Part shown: positions 34,475 to 43,045 of the stretch, piece by piece
Layout of the letters: each line of letters begins with the position of its first letter
How positions within the stretch are numbered: position 1 is the first letter of the stretch
Program-made: the position numbers and the translations under genes
Source: Lysobacteraceae bacterium P
Lineage (GTDB): Bacteria; Pseudomonadota; Gammaproteobacteria; Xanthomonadales; Xanthomonadaceae
NCBI GenBank assembly: GCA_005503055.1
Contig: SCOX01000006.1
Location: 1-64,000 of the forward strand
Reading direction: 5' to 3'
DNA length: 64,000 nucleotides
The notes under the pieces: model-generated
Told to the model about the DNA's origin: nothing
Seen by the model: the letters and a program-made list of their open reading frames with translations, nothing else
Databases searched by the model: none

Positions 34475-36145
34475 ATGAATCACATGCGTCGTGTCCTGGG
34501 AATCGTAATCCTCACCGTGTCGTCGGCGTCTTCGCATGCCGCCGAACCCGTGCTGTTCGACTGGTTCGAGTACAAGGGACAAGACGCCGCTTTCGAACAA
34601 CCGCTCAAGCCCGGCCAGTACCGCAACCCGATCCTGGCCGGCTTCTACCCCGATCCGAGCGTGGCGCGCGCGGGCGAGCGCTACTACCTGGTCAACTCGA
34701 CGTTCGCGTACTTCCCGGGCATCCCGGTGTTCGAGAGCCGCGATCTCGTGCACTGGACGCAGATCGGTCACGTCATCGACCGGCCGTCGCAACTCGACTT
34801 CGACGGGCTGGGCATGTCGCGCGGCGTGTTCGCGCCGACCATCGAGCATCACGACGGCACGTTCTACGTCGTCAACACCTCGGTGGATGCGGGCGGAAAC
34901 TTCATCGCCACCGCGAAGAATCCAGCCGGGCCGTGGTCCGATCCCATCTGGCTGAAGGACATCGACGGCATCGACCCGTCGCTCTTCTTCGACGCCGGCA
35001 AGGTCTACCTCATCAACAACGACGCGCCCGAAGGCACGCCGCTGTACGAGGGGCACCGCGCGATCTGGATGACGGAACTTGTGCCTGACAGCCTGAAACC
35101 CGTCGGCCCGCGCAAGGTGCTGCTCAACGGCGGCATGGTCCTGTCGGAGAAGCCGATCTGGATCGAGGGGCCGCACCTGTACAAGCACGACGGCTGGTAC
35201 TACCTGGTCTGCGCCGAGGACGGCACCGGCCCGCAGCACTCGCAAGTCGTCGCGCGCAGTCGTTCGATCTGGGGGCCGTACGCGCCCTACGAACACAACC
35301 CGATCCTGACGCAGCGCGATCTCCCCGGCGACCGCAGCGATGCGATCACCAACGCCGGCCACGCCGATCTTGTCGAAGGCACGGACGGCACGTGGTGGGC
35401 CGTGTTTCTCGCCAGCCGCGCCTACGACGGCAAGCACTACAACACCGGGCGCGAGACCTTCCTGCTTCCGGTGACGTGGAAGGACGGCTGGCCGACCATC
35501 CTCGCGCACGGTACGCGCATTCCGCAGGTCACCGACAGCCCCACGTTCATGCAGCGTGGCGCGACGCAGGCGCCGTTGAGCGGCAACTTCACCTGGCGCG
35601 ACGACTTCGACAAGCCGACGCTCGATACGACGTGGATGTTCGCGCGCGTGCCGAAACAAGCGTGGGCCGATGTCCGATCGCACGCGGGCAAGCTGGCGAT
35701 CCAGCCGCTCACCGAGGGCCTGGACACGTTGCGCAACCCCGCGTTCCTCGCGCGGCGCCAACAACACCTGGCGTTCGAAGCCAGCACCGCGCTGGCGATT
35801 CCCGGCGGTAACAACGCCGAAGCCGGATTGGCCGCGTTCCAGAACGAGAAGCATTGGTTCGCCTACACAGTGCGGCGCACGCGCGATGGCGTGCAACTGA
35901 CGCTGCGCAAGCGCCAGGGCGATGCGGCGACGACGCTGGCGAGCACCGTGCTGCCGGCAAAGGCGAAGGATCTCAAGCTCAAGATCGAAGGCGACGGCGG
36001 CGCGTATTCCTTCGCCTACGACGCTGGCAATGGTTGGCAGTGGTTGAAGCAGGACGTGGACGGCACGGTGCTGAGCACCGATGTCGCGGGTGGCTTCATC
36101 GGAGCGACGGTGGGGCCGTATGCGCATATCACGCAGGATCAGTGA
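34475..36145 (+). CDS. Exported GH43 beta-xylosidase/alpha-L-arabinofuranosidase with C-terminal sandwich domain
   Basis: A 556-aa enzyme. Signal peptide (RRVLGIVILTVSSASSHA), then the five-bladed GH43 domain with the three acid residues: general base Asp in LAGFYPDPSVARA, pKa-modulating Asp in IDGIDPSLFFDAG and acid Glu in WIEGPHLYKHDGWYYL. Residues about 370-556 form a beta-sandwich C-terminal domain (FTWRDDFDKPTLDTTWMFAR, HFAYTVRR-type), as in larger beta-xylosidases. It acts on xylo-oligosaccharides or arabinose side chains in the periplasm or outside. ATG at 34475 follows the manD stop codon by 4 bp; ATG at 34484 is an alternative. Weak ribosome site, so coupling is likely. Confidence 0.92.
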   Translation: MNHMRRVLGIVILTVSSASSHAAEPVLFDWFEYKGQDAAFEQPLKPGQYRNPILAGFYPDPSVARAGERYYLVNSTFAYFPGIPVFESRDLVHWTQIGHVIDRPSQLDFDGLGMSRGVFAPTIEHHDGTFYVVNTSVDAGGNFIATAKNPAGPWSDPIWLKDIDGIDPSLFFDAGKVYLINNDAPEGTPLYEGHRAIWMTELVPDSLKPVGPRKVLLNGGMVLSEKPIWIEGPHLYKHDGWYYLVCAEDGTGPQHSQVVARSRSIWGPYAPYEHNPILTQRDLPGDRSDAITNAGHADLVEGTDGTWWAVFLASRAYDGKHYNTGRETFLLPVTWKDGWPTILAHGTRIPQVTDSPTFMQRGATQAPLSGNFTWRDDFDKPTLDTTWMFARVPKQAWADVRSHAGKLAIQPLTEGLDTLRNPAFLARRQQHLAFEASTALAIPGGNNAEAGLAAFQNEKHWFAYTVRRTRDGVQLTLRKRQGDAATTLASTVLPAKAKDLKLKIEGDGGAYSFAYDAGNGWQWLKQDVDGTVLSTDVAGGFIGATVGPYAHITQDQ

Positions 36146-36155
36146 GGTGACCGCA

Positions 36156-38873
36156 ATGGAAGTCACGTACGCCCCGAACCGGGAGTCGAATGTCCGCCGC
36201 GCGCCGCGGCCCGCGCGTCGCGTATTGACGGCGGTCCTGATCGCCGCCTGCGCGCATGCATTCAACGCCAATGCCGCCGACGACCCGAAGCGCCCCTGGC
36301 TCGATACGAGCGGCAGCTTCGAACAGCGCGCCGCCAGCCTCGTCGCGCAGATGACGCTGGAGGAGAAGGCCGCGCAGATGCAGAACGCCGCGCCGGCGAT
36401 CGAGCGCCTCGGCGTGCCCGCCTACGACTGGTGGAACGAAGCGCTGCATGGCGTCGCACGCGCGGGCGGGGCGACGGTGTTCCCGCAGGCGATCGGCATG
36501 GCCGCGACTTTCGACGTTCCGCTGATGGCGCGCACCGCCGATGCCATCAGCGACGAGGCGCGCGCCAAGCACCACGAGTACGCGCGCCACGACCAACGCG
36601 GCCGTTACCAGGGCCTCACGTTCTGGTCGCCGAACATCAACATCTTCCGTGATCCACGCTGGGGTCGCGGGCAGGAAACCTACGGCGAAGATCCGTACCT
36701 GACCTCGCGCATGGGCGTGACGTTCGTGAAGGGCCTGCAGGGGGACGACCCGAAGTACCGCAAGCTCGACGCCACCGCCAAGCATTTCGCCGTGCACAGC
36801 GGGCCCGAAGCGGACCGCCACACCTTCGACGCCAAGCCCTCCGAGCGCGATCTCCGCGAAACCTACCTGCCGGCCTTCGAAGCGTTGGTGAAGGAAGCCG
36901 ATGTCGACGCCGTGATGGGCGCCTACAACCGCGTCTACGGCGAATCGGCCAGCGCGAGCAAGTTCCTCCTGCAGGACGTGTTGCGTGGCGAATGGGGCTT
37001 CAAGGGCTACGTCGTGTCCGACTGTTGGGCCATTGTCGACATCTGGAAGCACCACAAGATCGTCGCGACGCCCGAGGAGGCCGCCGCGCTCGCGGTGAAG
37101 AACGGCACGCAGCTCGATTGCGGCGACACCTACATGCCCTCGTTGCCGGTGGCAGTGCGCAAGGGCCTCATCGACGAGAAGGAGATCGATGCCGCGCTGA
37201 CGCAGCTGTTTACCGCGCGCATGCGCCTGGGCATGTTCGATCCGCCGTCGCAGGTGCGTTGGGCCGGCATTCCGTACTCGGCCAACCAGTCGCCCGCGCA
37301 CGACGCGCTGTCGCGTAAGGTCGCGCAGGAATCGATCGTGCTGTTGAAGAACGACGGCGTGCTGCCGTTGTCGCGCGACATCCGGCGCATCGCCGTGGTC
37401 GGCCCCACCGCCGACGACACGATGGCCCTGCTCGGTAATTACTACGGCACGCCCGCCGCGCCGGTGACGATCCTGCAGGGCATCCGCGAAGCCGCGCCGA
37501 ACGCGACGGTGGTGCATGCGCGCGGCGTCGATTTGGTGGAAGGTCGCGACGATCCCGCCGCCACGCCGCTCATCGAGCCGCAGTACCTGCGGCCGTCGGC
37601 GGGCTCCTCCGAGCGCGGCCTGCGCGGCGAGTATTTCCGCAATCGCGAACTGGGCGGAAAGCCGACGCTGGTGCGCGTGGATCCGCAGATCGGTTTCCGT
37701 TGGGATCGCGGCTCGCCGACCGACAACCTGCTGGCGCGCGGCGAGGCGCAGGGCGGGCAGGACGTGCCGGCCGACGATTTCTCCATCCGCTGGAGCGGGC
37801 AGTTGCTGCCTCCGGTCGATGGCAGCTACACGCTGGAGGCATCCGGCAACGACGGTTTCCGCCTCTATATCGACGGCAAGCGGGTGATCGATCACTGGGA
37901 GAACACCGACCGCCTGCATGCCGAGCACGCCACCGTGCAGCTGAAGGGCGGCCGCGCGTACGACATCCGGCTGGAGTACTACGAGCGCGAACGCGATGCC
38001 GGCGTACGGCTCGCGTGGCGCATGCCGGGCGCGAAGCCGCCGTTCGAAGAAGCACTGCAGGCCGCGCGCGATTCCGACGTGGTGATCTTCGTCGGTGGAC
38101 TCACCGGCGACGTGGAAGGCGAAGAGATGACGGTCAACTATCCCGGTTTCGCCGGCGGCGACCGCACCGACATCCGCCTGCCGGAACCGCAGCGCAAACT
38201 GCTCGAAGCCCTGCACGCCACTGGCAAACCGGTGGTGCTGGTGCTGACGACCGGCTCGGCGATCGCGGTCGACTGGGCCAAGCAGAACCTGCCCGCGATT
38301 GTAGTCGCGTGGTATCCCGGCCAGCGCGGCGGCAATGCCGTCGCCGATGTGCTGTTCGGCGATGCCAACCCCGCCGGCCGACTGCCGGTCACGTTCTACA
38401 AGGCCGACGAGAAACTTCCGGCGTTCGACGATTACGCGATGCGCGGCCGCACCTATCGCTATTTCGAAGGCGAGCCGCTGTATCCGTTCGGCCATGGCCT
38501 GTCGTACACGACGTTCGCCTACGACGGCCTGCGGCTGGACCGCGAGCGCGCGGGTGCCGCGCAGCCGGTCAAGGTGTCGCTCAATGTGAAGAACACCGGC
38601 TCGCGCGCGGGCGATGAAGTGGTGCAGCTGTACCTGCACCCGCTGGACCCGAAGCGCGATCGCGCGCGCAGGGAACTGCGCGGCTTCCAGCGCGTACATC
38701 TGGAGCCGGGCGAGTCGCGCGAGGTCGCCTTCACGATCAAGCCGACCCACGACCTGCGCACCTGGGACGAGCAGCGCGACGTCTACGCGGTCGATCCGGG
38801 TGCGTACGAAGTGCAAGTGGGTGCGTCGAGTGCAGACATTCGCGTTAAGCGGAAGCTGACGGTGACGAAGTGA
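36156..38873 (+). CDS. GH3 beta-xylosidase/beta-glucosidase with PA14 insert
   Basis: A 905-aa exported enzyme. Signal peptide (RRVLTAVLIAACAHAFNANA); GH3 N-terminal barrel with DWWNEALHGVARAG, TFWSPNINIFRDPRWGRGQE, TAKHFAVHSGPEADRH and the nucleophile Asp in GYVVSDCWAIVDIW. The C-terminal GH3 domain is interrupted at about 480-625 by a PA14 carbohydrate-binding domain (GLRGEYFRNRELGG, DGSYTLEASGNDGFRLYIDG, EYYERERDAGVRLAW), then resumes (DVVIFVGGLTGDVEGEEM). A fibronectin-III-like end contains NTGSRAGDEVVQLYLH. ATG at 36156 follows GAGGTGA. The operon context and the ALHGVAR motif favour beta-xylosidase, releasing xylose from oligosaccharides. Confidence 0.94.
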   Translation: MEVTYAPNRESNVRRAPRPARRVLTAVLIAACAHAFNANAADDPKRPWLDTSGSFEQRAASLVAQMTLEEKAAQMQNAAPAIERLGVPAYDWWNEALHGVARAGGATVFPQAIGMAATFDVPLMARTADAISDEARAKHHEYARHDQRGRYQGLTFWSPNINIFRDPRWGRGQETYGEDPYLTSRMGVTFVKGLQGDDPKYRKLDATAKHFAVHSGPEADRHTFDAKPSERDLRETYLPAFEALVKEADVDAVMGAYNRVYGESASASKFLLQDVLRGEWGFKGYVVSDCWAIVDIWKHHKIVATPEEAAALAVKNGTQLDCGDTYMPSLPVAVRKGLIDEKEIDAALTQLFTARMRLGMFDPPSQVRWAGIPYSANQSPAHDALSRKVAQESIVLLKNDGVLPLSRDIRRIAVVGPTADDTMALLGNYYGTPAAPVTILQGIREAAPNATVVHARGVDLVEGRDDPAATPLIEPQYLRPSAGSSERGLRGEYFRNRELGGKPTLVRVDPQIGFRWDRGSPTDNLLARGEAQGGQDVPADDFSIRWSGQLLPPVDGSYTLEASGNDGFRLYIDGKRVIDHWENTDRLHAEHATVQLKGGRAYDIRLEYYERERDAGVRLAWRMPGAKPPFEEALQAARDSDVVIFVGGLTGDVEGEEMTVNYPGFAGGDRTDIRLPEPQRKLLEALHATGKPVVLVLTTGSAIAVDWAKQNLPAIVVAWYPGQRGGNAVADVLFGDANPAGRLPVTFYKADEKLPAFDDYAMRGRTYRYFEGEPLYPFGHGLSYTTFAYDGLRLDRERAGAAQPVKVSLNVKNTGSRAGDEVVQLYLHPLDPKRDRARRELRGFQRVHLEPGESREVAFTIKPTHDLRTWDEQRDVYAVDPGAYEVQVGASSADIRVKRKLTVTK

Positions 38874-38930
38874 CGCAGCGACGAAGCAGCGGTGTGACCC
38901 CGTCAGGCAGCGACCGGCCCATGCGGTCAT

Positions 38931-39027
38931 CCCCGCGAACGCGGGGATCCGGCCGTCGGACGTATCACGCCTTTCGCGGAAGGTGACGCGTCGGCAAGTT
39001 GGATTCCCGCCTGCGCGGGAATGACCG
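38931..39027. repeat. Inverted pair of TCATYCCCGC-type palindromic repeats
   Basis: GTCATCCCCGCGAACGCGGG (38936-38955 region) and, in opposite orientation, GGATTCCCGCCTGCGCGGGAATGAC (39001-39025, shown here as a description: GATTCCCGC facing GCGGGAATG) each form a hairpin, and together they form a larger inverted repeat. This is the layout of a REP/BIME element. It lies between the GH3 gene and the fructuronate reductase gene; a third unit is at 45811-45835. Confidence 0.7.
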
Positions 39028-39081
39028 CAATAGCACAGCAACACTACCGATCCACGCGAAACGACGAGAACAGACATCCGA

Positions 39082-40536
39082 ATGCAACGCCTCAGCACGT
39101 CCACGCTCGCCAGTCTTCCACAAGAGATCGAGCGCCCGGCCTACGAACGCGACGCCACGCGCATCGGCATCGTCCACCTCGGTGTCGGTGCGTTTCACCG
39201 CGCGCACCAGGCGGTCTACATCGACGACGTCCTCGCGCTGGACCCGGACTGGGCCATCAGCGGCGTTTCGCTCAACAGCCGCGATGTGCGCGACGCACTG
39301 GCGCCGCAGGACGGGCTCTACACGCTGGCGATGCTCGGCGAGACACCGCGCCTGCGCGTCATCGGCGCGCTGCGCGAAGTGCTGGCCGCGCGCGACGAGC
39401 AAGAGCGCGTGCTCGCGCGCCTGGCCGATCCCGACGTTCGCCTGGTCACGCTGACGATCACCGAGAAGGGCTACTGCCTGGCGGGAAGCGAACTCGACTT
39501 CGCGCATCCCGACATCGCGCACGATCTCGCGCATCCCGATGCACCGGTCAGCGCCATCGGCTATCTCGTCGAAGGCCTGCGCCGCCGCAAGGCGCTGCGC
39601 CTGCCGCCATACACGGTGCTCAGCTGCGACAACCTGCCCGACAACGGTGGCAAGCTGCGGCGCGCGGTGGTGTCGTTCGCGCAGCGACTGGATGCGGACC
39701 TGGCCTGCTGGATCGCCGAGAACGGCGCCTTTCCGCGCACGATGGTGGACAGCATCACGCCCGCGACCGACGACGCGCTTCGCACGCGTGTGTCCGAAGC
39801 GCTGCATTGCACCGATGCATGGCCCGTGCAGCGCGAGGCGTATACGCAGTGGGTCGTCGAGGACAGTTTCTGCAACGGACGCCCGCCGCTGGAGCGCGTC
39901 GGCGTGACGATGAGCGGCGAGATCGCCGGCTACGACCGCGCCAAGCTGCGCCTGCTCAATGCGCCGCACTCGGCGTTGGCGTACCTGGGCTCGCTGATGG
40001 GCATCGAGACGGTCGCACAGGCGATGGCCACGCCCGTGCTGGCGGGTTTCGTCGAACGGCTGATGCGCGAGGCGATCGCGCCGAACGTGGTGGCGCCGCT
40101 CGGCTTCGACGCACAGCATTACGCCGGTGCGATCCTCGAGCGCTTCCGTAATCCGGCGATCCAGCATCGTCTGCTGCAGATCGCGTGGGATGGGTCGCAG
40201 AAGATTCCGGTGCGCCTGCTCGGAACGATCGCCGATGCGCTCGCCGCCGGACGTTCGATCGAACGGTTGTGCCTGCCAGTGGCGGGATGGCTGCGGTTCG
40301 TGCGGCGGCAGGCCAACGCGGGCGTGGCGCTGGTGGATCCACTGGCCGATGCGCTGGCCGACATCGGCCGCGCGACGACGGGCGATGCGTCGGACGTGGA
40401 CGCGTTCCTGCGGCTGGACGTGGTGTTCGCGCCGCTGTCGGGCGATGCGCGCTTCGTCGCGGCGCTGCGCGGTGCGTACGCCGCGCTCGGCGACGGCTCG
40501 CCGGATGCGGTGGCGAAGGCGCTGGCGGGCGCATAG
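39082..40536 (+). CDS. uxuB: Mannitol dehydrogenase-family fructuronate reductase (mannonate oxidoreductase)
   Basis: A 484-aa cytoplasmic NADH-dependent enzyme reducing D-fructuronate to D-mannonate. Rossmann start RIGIVHLGVGAFHRAHQAVY (about 27-46); SLNSRDVRDALAPQDGLYTL; TLTITEKGYC; central SCDNLPDNGGKLRR and WIAENGAFPRTMVDSITPAT; catalytic Lys region AKLRLLNAPHSALAYLGSL; QKIPVRLLGTI. All belong to the mannitol dehydrogenase family. The role as fructuronate reductase is inferred from ManD and UxaC in the same locus. It has its own 208-bp leader with a REP-type pair and no visible xyl-box. Confidence 0.92.
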   Translation: MQRLSTSTLASLPQEIERPAYERDATRIGIVHLGVGAFHRAHQAVYIDDVLALDPDWAISGVSLNSRDVRDALAPQDGLYTLAMLGETPRLRVIGALREVLAARDEQERVLARLADPDVRLVTLTITEKGYCLAGSELDFAHPDIAHDLAHPDAPVSAIGYLVEGLRRRKALRLPPYTVLSCDNLPDNGGKLRRAVVSFAQRLDADLACWIAENGAFPRTMVDSITPATDDALRTRVSEALHCTDAWPVQREAYTQWVVEDSFCNGRPPLERVGVTMSGEIAGYDRAKLRLLNAPHSALAYLGSLMGIETVAQAMATPVLAGFVERLMREAIAPNVVAPLGFDAQHYAGAILERFRNPAIQHRLLQIAWDGSQKIPVRLLGTIADALAAGRSIERLCLPVAGWLRFVRRQANAGVALVDPLADALADIGRATTGDASDVDAFLRLDVVFAPLSGDARFVAALRGAYAALGDGSPDAVAKALAGA

Positions 40537-40621
40537 GCCAGGCGAGGTACAAGTTCCAGGGCGCGCGATCGCTTCCTCTCTCCTGGTCGCGCGACCCGTT
40601 TTCTTCCGCAGCCCGAAAGCA

Positions 40622-40685
40622 GCCCGGGTAGGCGAAGCGCACCGGGAGCGCATCCTCACCCCGGGTGCGCTTCGGTTACCCGGGC
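40622..40685. repeat. Large imperfect palindrome, copy A (GCCCGGGTA...TACCCGGGC)
   Basis: The left arm GCCCGGGTAGGCGAAGCGCA (start 40622) faces a right arm ending TTCGGTTACCCGGGC (40685). The reverse complement of the right arm differs from the left by about two bases over some 22. Such elements are common at xanthomonad gene ends. It lies between two converging genes and may serve as terminator for both. Confidence 0.75.
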
Positions 40686-40717
40686 TACACGGGCACGTGG
40701 GCCGCGCCGCTACCCGA

Positions 40718-41773
40718 CTACGGTGCGAAACCCACGCCGGGGAGGTTCACCCGCACGCGCGCCACGAACGCATGCGAGGTGAGGTACAGGGTGCGGCCGT
40801 CGTCGCCGAAGGCGCAGTTGGACACGCGCGCGCCGGTCTCGATCATGCCCAGCCGTTTTCCGTCGGCATCCATCACCAGCAGCCCGCCGGGCGCGCTGGC
40901 GAAGAGGTGACCGTCGCGCGCGATGCACAGGCCGTCGGGAGCACCTTCCGCTGCGGAGGCGAGGTCCGTGGCGTCGGCGAATACGCGGCGGTCGAGCACT
41001 TCGCCACGCGCGTCGATGCGGTACGCCATCCACACCGGATGGTCGCGATCGGAGTTGGCCACGTACAGCGTGCGTTCGTCGGGCGACAGGGCGACACCGT
41101 TGGGGAACTTCAGTGCGCCTTCGATGAGATGCACCGAGCCATCCGCATCCAACCGGTAGACGCCGTTGACCGGCTGCTCCTTCAGCGGCGACTCGTCGAT
41201 GTCCTTCAGCCCGTAGGGCGGATCGGTGAAGAACACCGTGCCGTCGCTGCGGCGCGCGATGTCGTTGGGACTGTTGAAGCGCTTGCCCTCGAACGTCGCC
41301 GCCAGCGTCGTCCGGCGCTTGGTTGCGGGATCGAAGCGGGCGATCAGGCGCGAACCCGAATCGGCCAGCAACACCGGGCCGGCGGGTTCGGCTTCAAGTC
41401 CATTCGCGCCGGCTTCGCGCAGGCCGTCGAGGTCGGGACCGGCGTAACCCGAGGGCTTGAGGAACACAGACACGCCGTCGGTCTCCGACCAGCGATGCAT
41501 GGTGTTGGCCGGCACATCGTTGAAGAGTAGGTAATGGCCGTCCTGGATCCACGCCGGTCCCTCGGACCAGGTGAAGCCGTCGGCGATCTTCTCGATGCGC
41601 GCGTCCTTCGGCACGAGCGCATGGAACGCCGGATCGAACGCGACCACGCGGCCGACGCTCTCTCGGAATGGCGCCGCCGCTTCGCGCGGGGACACCGTGT
41701 CGCGCGGAGAAGCGCAGGCGTTCAGCAGCGTGCAGGACAGCAGCAGTGCGATGGCGCGAACGGCGTGCGGCAT
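40718..41773 (-). CDS. SMP-30/gluconolactonase-like lipoprotein
   Basis: A 351-aa predicted lipoprotein. Signal peptide with lipobox LLNAC (Cys20). The SMP-30/gluconolactonase beta-propeller follows: IADGFTWSEGPAWIQDGHYL with metal Glu, FNDVPANTMHRW, GANGLEAEP, RFNSPNDIARRSDGTVFFTD with metal Asn/Asp, PPYGL, FPNGVALSPDERTLYVANSD with the catalytic Asp and EGAPDGLCIARDGHLF. It probably hydrolyses a sugar lactone such as xylono- or aldonolactone in the periplasm. ATG at 41773 follows AAGGAACC. It lies downstream of the GH10 gene on the same strand, with large palindromes on both sides. Confidence 0.9.
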   Translation of the reverse strand: MPHAVRAIALLLSCTLLNACASPRDTVSPREAAAPFRESVGRVVAFDPAFHALVPKDARIEKIADGFTWSEGPAWIQDGHYLLFNDVPANTMHRWSETDGVSVFLKPSGYAGPDLDGLREAGANGLEAEPAGPVLLADSGSRLIARFDPATKRRTTLAATFEGKRFNSPNDIARRSDGTVFFTDPPYGLKDIDESPLKEQPVNGVYRLDADGSVHLIEGALKFPNGVALSPDERTLYVANSDRDHPVWMAYRIDARGEVLDRRVFADATDLASAAEGAPDGLCIARDGHLFASAPGGLLVMDADGKRLGMIETGARVSNCAFGDDGRTLYLTSHAFVARVRVNLPGVGFAP

Positions 41774-41797
41774 GTGCGGTTCCTTGAAAGAATCGGA

Positions 41798-41882
41798 GTA
41801 GACCGGGTAAGCGAAGCGCACCGGGGGAAAGCCCTGCGGCGAAGGTCGTCCCGGGCGCGGCCTTCGGCCTCGCCCCGGCTAC
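41798..41882. repeat. Large imperfect palindrome, copy B, overlapping the GH10 gene end
   Basis: The left arm begins GTAGACCGGGTAAGCGAAGC (41798) and the right arm ends GCCCCGGCTAC (41882). The core GGGTAAGCGAAGCGCACC matches the corresponding part of copy A at 40622. The stop codon (TAG, 41879-41881, minus strand) of the xylanase gene lies inside the right arm. Confidence 0.65.
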
Positions 41883-43045
41883 GGGGAGGGTACCCGCAGG
41901 ACCGCATCCAGCGCAGGCTTGGCGTGGCGCTCGCGGTCGAACAACAGCGGATAGTTGATGCGCCCGGGCACCGGGTAGTCGTTCTTCCACGACATGCCGT
42001 CGTGCACGCCCCACAGGCTGACCCGGTCGATCACGTCGCGCTTGCGGTGGAACAACGCGAACAGCTCCGCGTAACGATCGGCAAGACGCTGCTGCACGTC
42101 GGGCGGCAGGCCATCGCGATAGGGATCGAGGTAGCGCTTGAACTCCGGCAGCTGGAACTGCTTGTGCGCCATCACCGTGCCGATGACCTGTCCCTCGCGC
42201 GTGAGCGGCAGAACGTCGACGTCCAGCTCGGTAATCATCACTTTCACCCCCAGCGCCGCATACGCGTCTATCGCCGCTTCGATGTCTGCGGTGCTCGGGT
42301 AGTTCAGCCCCCAATGCCCCTGCATGCCGATGCCGTCGATGCGCACGCCGGCCGCCTGCAGTTTCTTCACCATGCGCACGATGCCGTCGCGCTTCTCCGG
42401 TCGCCAGGTATTGAAGTCGTTGTAGTACAGCTGGGCGTCGGGCGCATAGCGATGCGCGAACCCGAAGGCGTGTTTCACAAGCGCATCGCCGTCGCCGACC
42501 GAACGCACCCACGTCGTGTCGCGGTAGGTGCCGTCTTCGTCGATGACTTCGTTGACGACGTCCCAGGCATCGACGCGGCCTTTGTAGCGGCCGGCCACCT
42601 TTTCGATGTAGGCGCGCATGCGTTCGATCTGCGCCTGCGACGTGTTCGGCTTTCCCTGCGCGTCGAGGAAGAACCATTCCGGCGTCTGGTTGTGCCAGAC
42701 CAGGGTGTGGCCGATCACGTACATGCGGTGTTTGTGGCCGAAGTCGACGAACGCGTCCGCGGCGGCGAAGTCGTACACGCCGGGTTTCGGATTGACGACC
42801 TCGGCCTTCATCACGTTCTCGGCGGTGATCGCGTTGAAATGCTGCACCACCAACGCCTGCGATGCCGCGTCGCGGCCGGACACGATGTCGTCGTTCACCG
42901 CGACGCCCAGGCGGAAATCGTCGGCATACGCGGCCTTGAGCGTGGCGGCGGGGTCCTTCGACCATGCCAACGTGCCGAGCGTCAGCGCGCCGAGCACCAG
43001 CCCTGCGGTGAGCGCGCGACGCGCGGGACGGGATTTCGGTGTCAT
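41879..43045 (-). CDS. GH10 endo-1,4-beta-xylanase (first copy)
   Basis: A 388-aa exported xylanase cleaving the xylan backbone. Signal peptide (RRALTAGLVLGALTLGTLAW). Single GH10 barrel with NAITAENVMKAEVVNPKPGVY, IGHTLVWHNQTPEWFF, acid/base Glu166 in WDVVNEVIDEDG, GIGMQGHWGLNYP, nucleophile Glu273 in VMITELDVDVLP and SLWGVHDGMSWKNDYP. No carbohydrate-binding module. The start overlaps the stop of the upstream GH2 gene by 4 nt (ATGA), so the two are coupled. The C-terminus RVPSP ends in a stop codon supplied by a dispersed palindrome. Confidence 0.96.
   Translation of the reverse strand: MTPKSRPARRALTAGLVLGALTLGTLAWSKDPAATLKAAYADDFRLGVAVNDDIVSGRDAASQALVVQHFNAITAENVMKAEVVNPKPGVYDFAAADAFVDFGHKHRMYVIGHTLVWHNQTPEWFFLDAQGKPNTSQAQIERMRAYIEKVAGRYKGRVDAWDVVNEVIDEDGTYRDTTWVRSVGDGDALVKHAFGFAHRYAPDAQLYYNDFNTWRPEKRDGIVRMVKKLQAAGVRIDGIGMQGHWGLNYPSTADIEAAIDAYAALGVKVMITELDVDVLPLTREGQVIGTVMAHKQFQLPEFKRYLDPYRDGLPPDVQQRLADRYAELFALFHRKRDVIDRVSLWGVHDGMSWKNDYPVPGRINYPLLFDRERHAKPALDAVLRVPSP

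Noticed and set aside
36129-39104. A 991-codon minus-strand open frame
   Set aside because: Opposite the GH3 gene; composition typical of an antisense frame.
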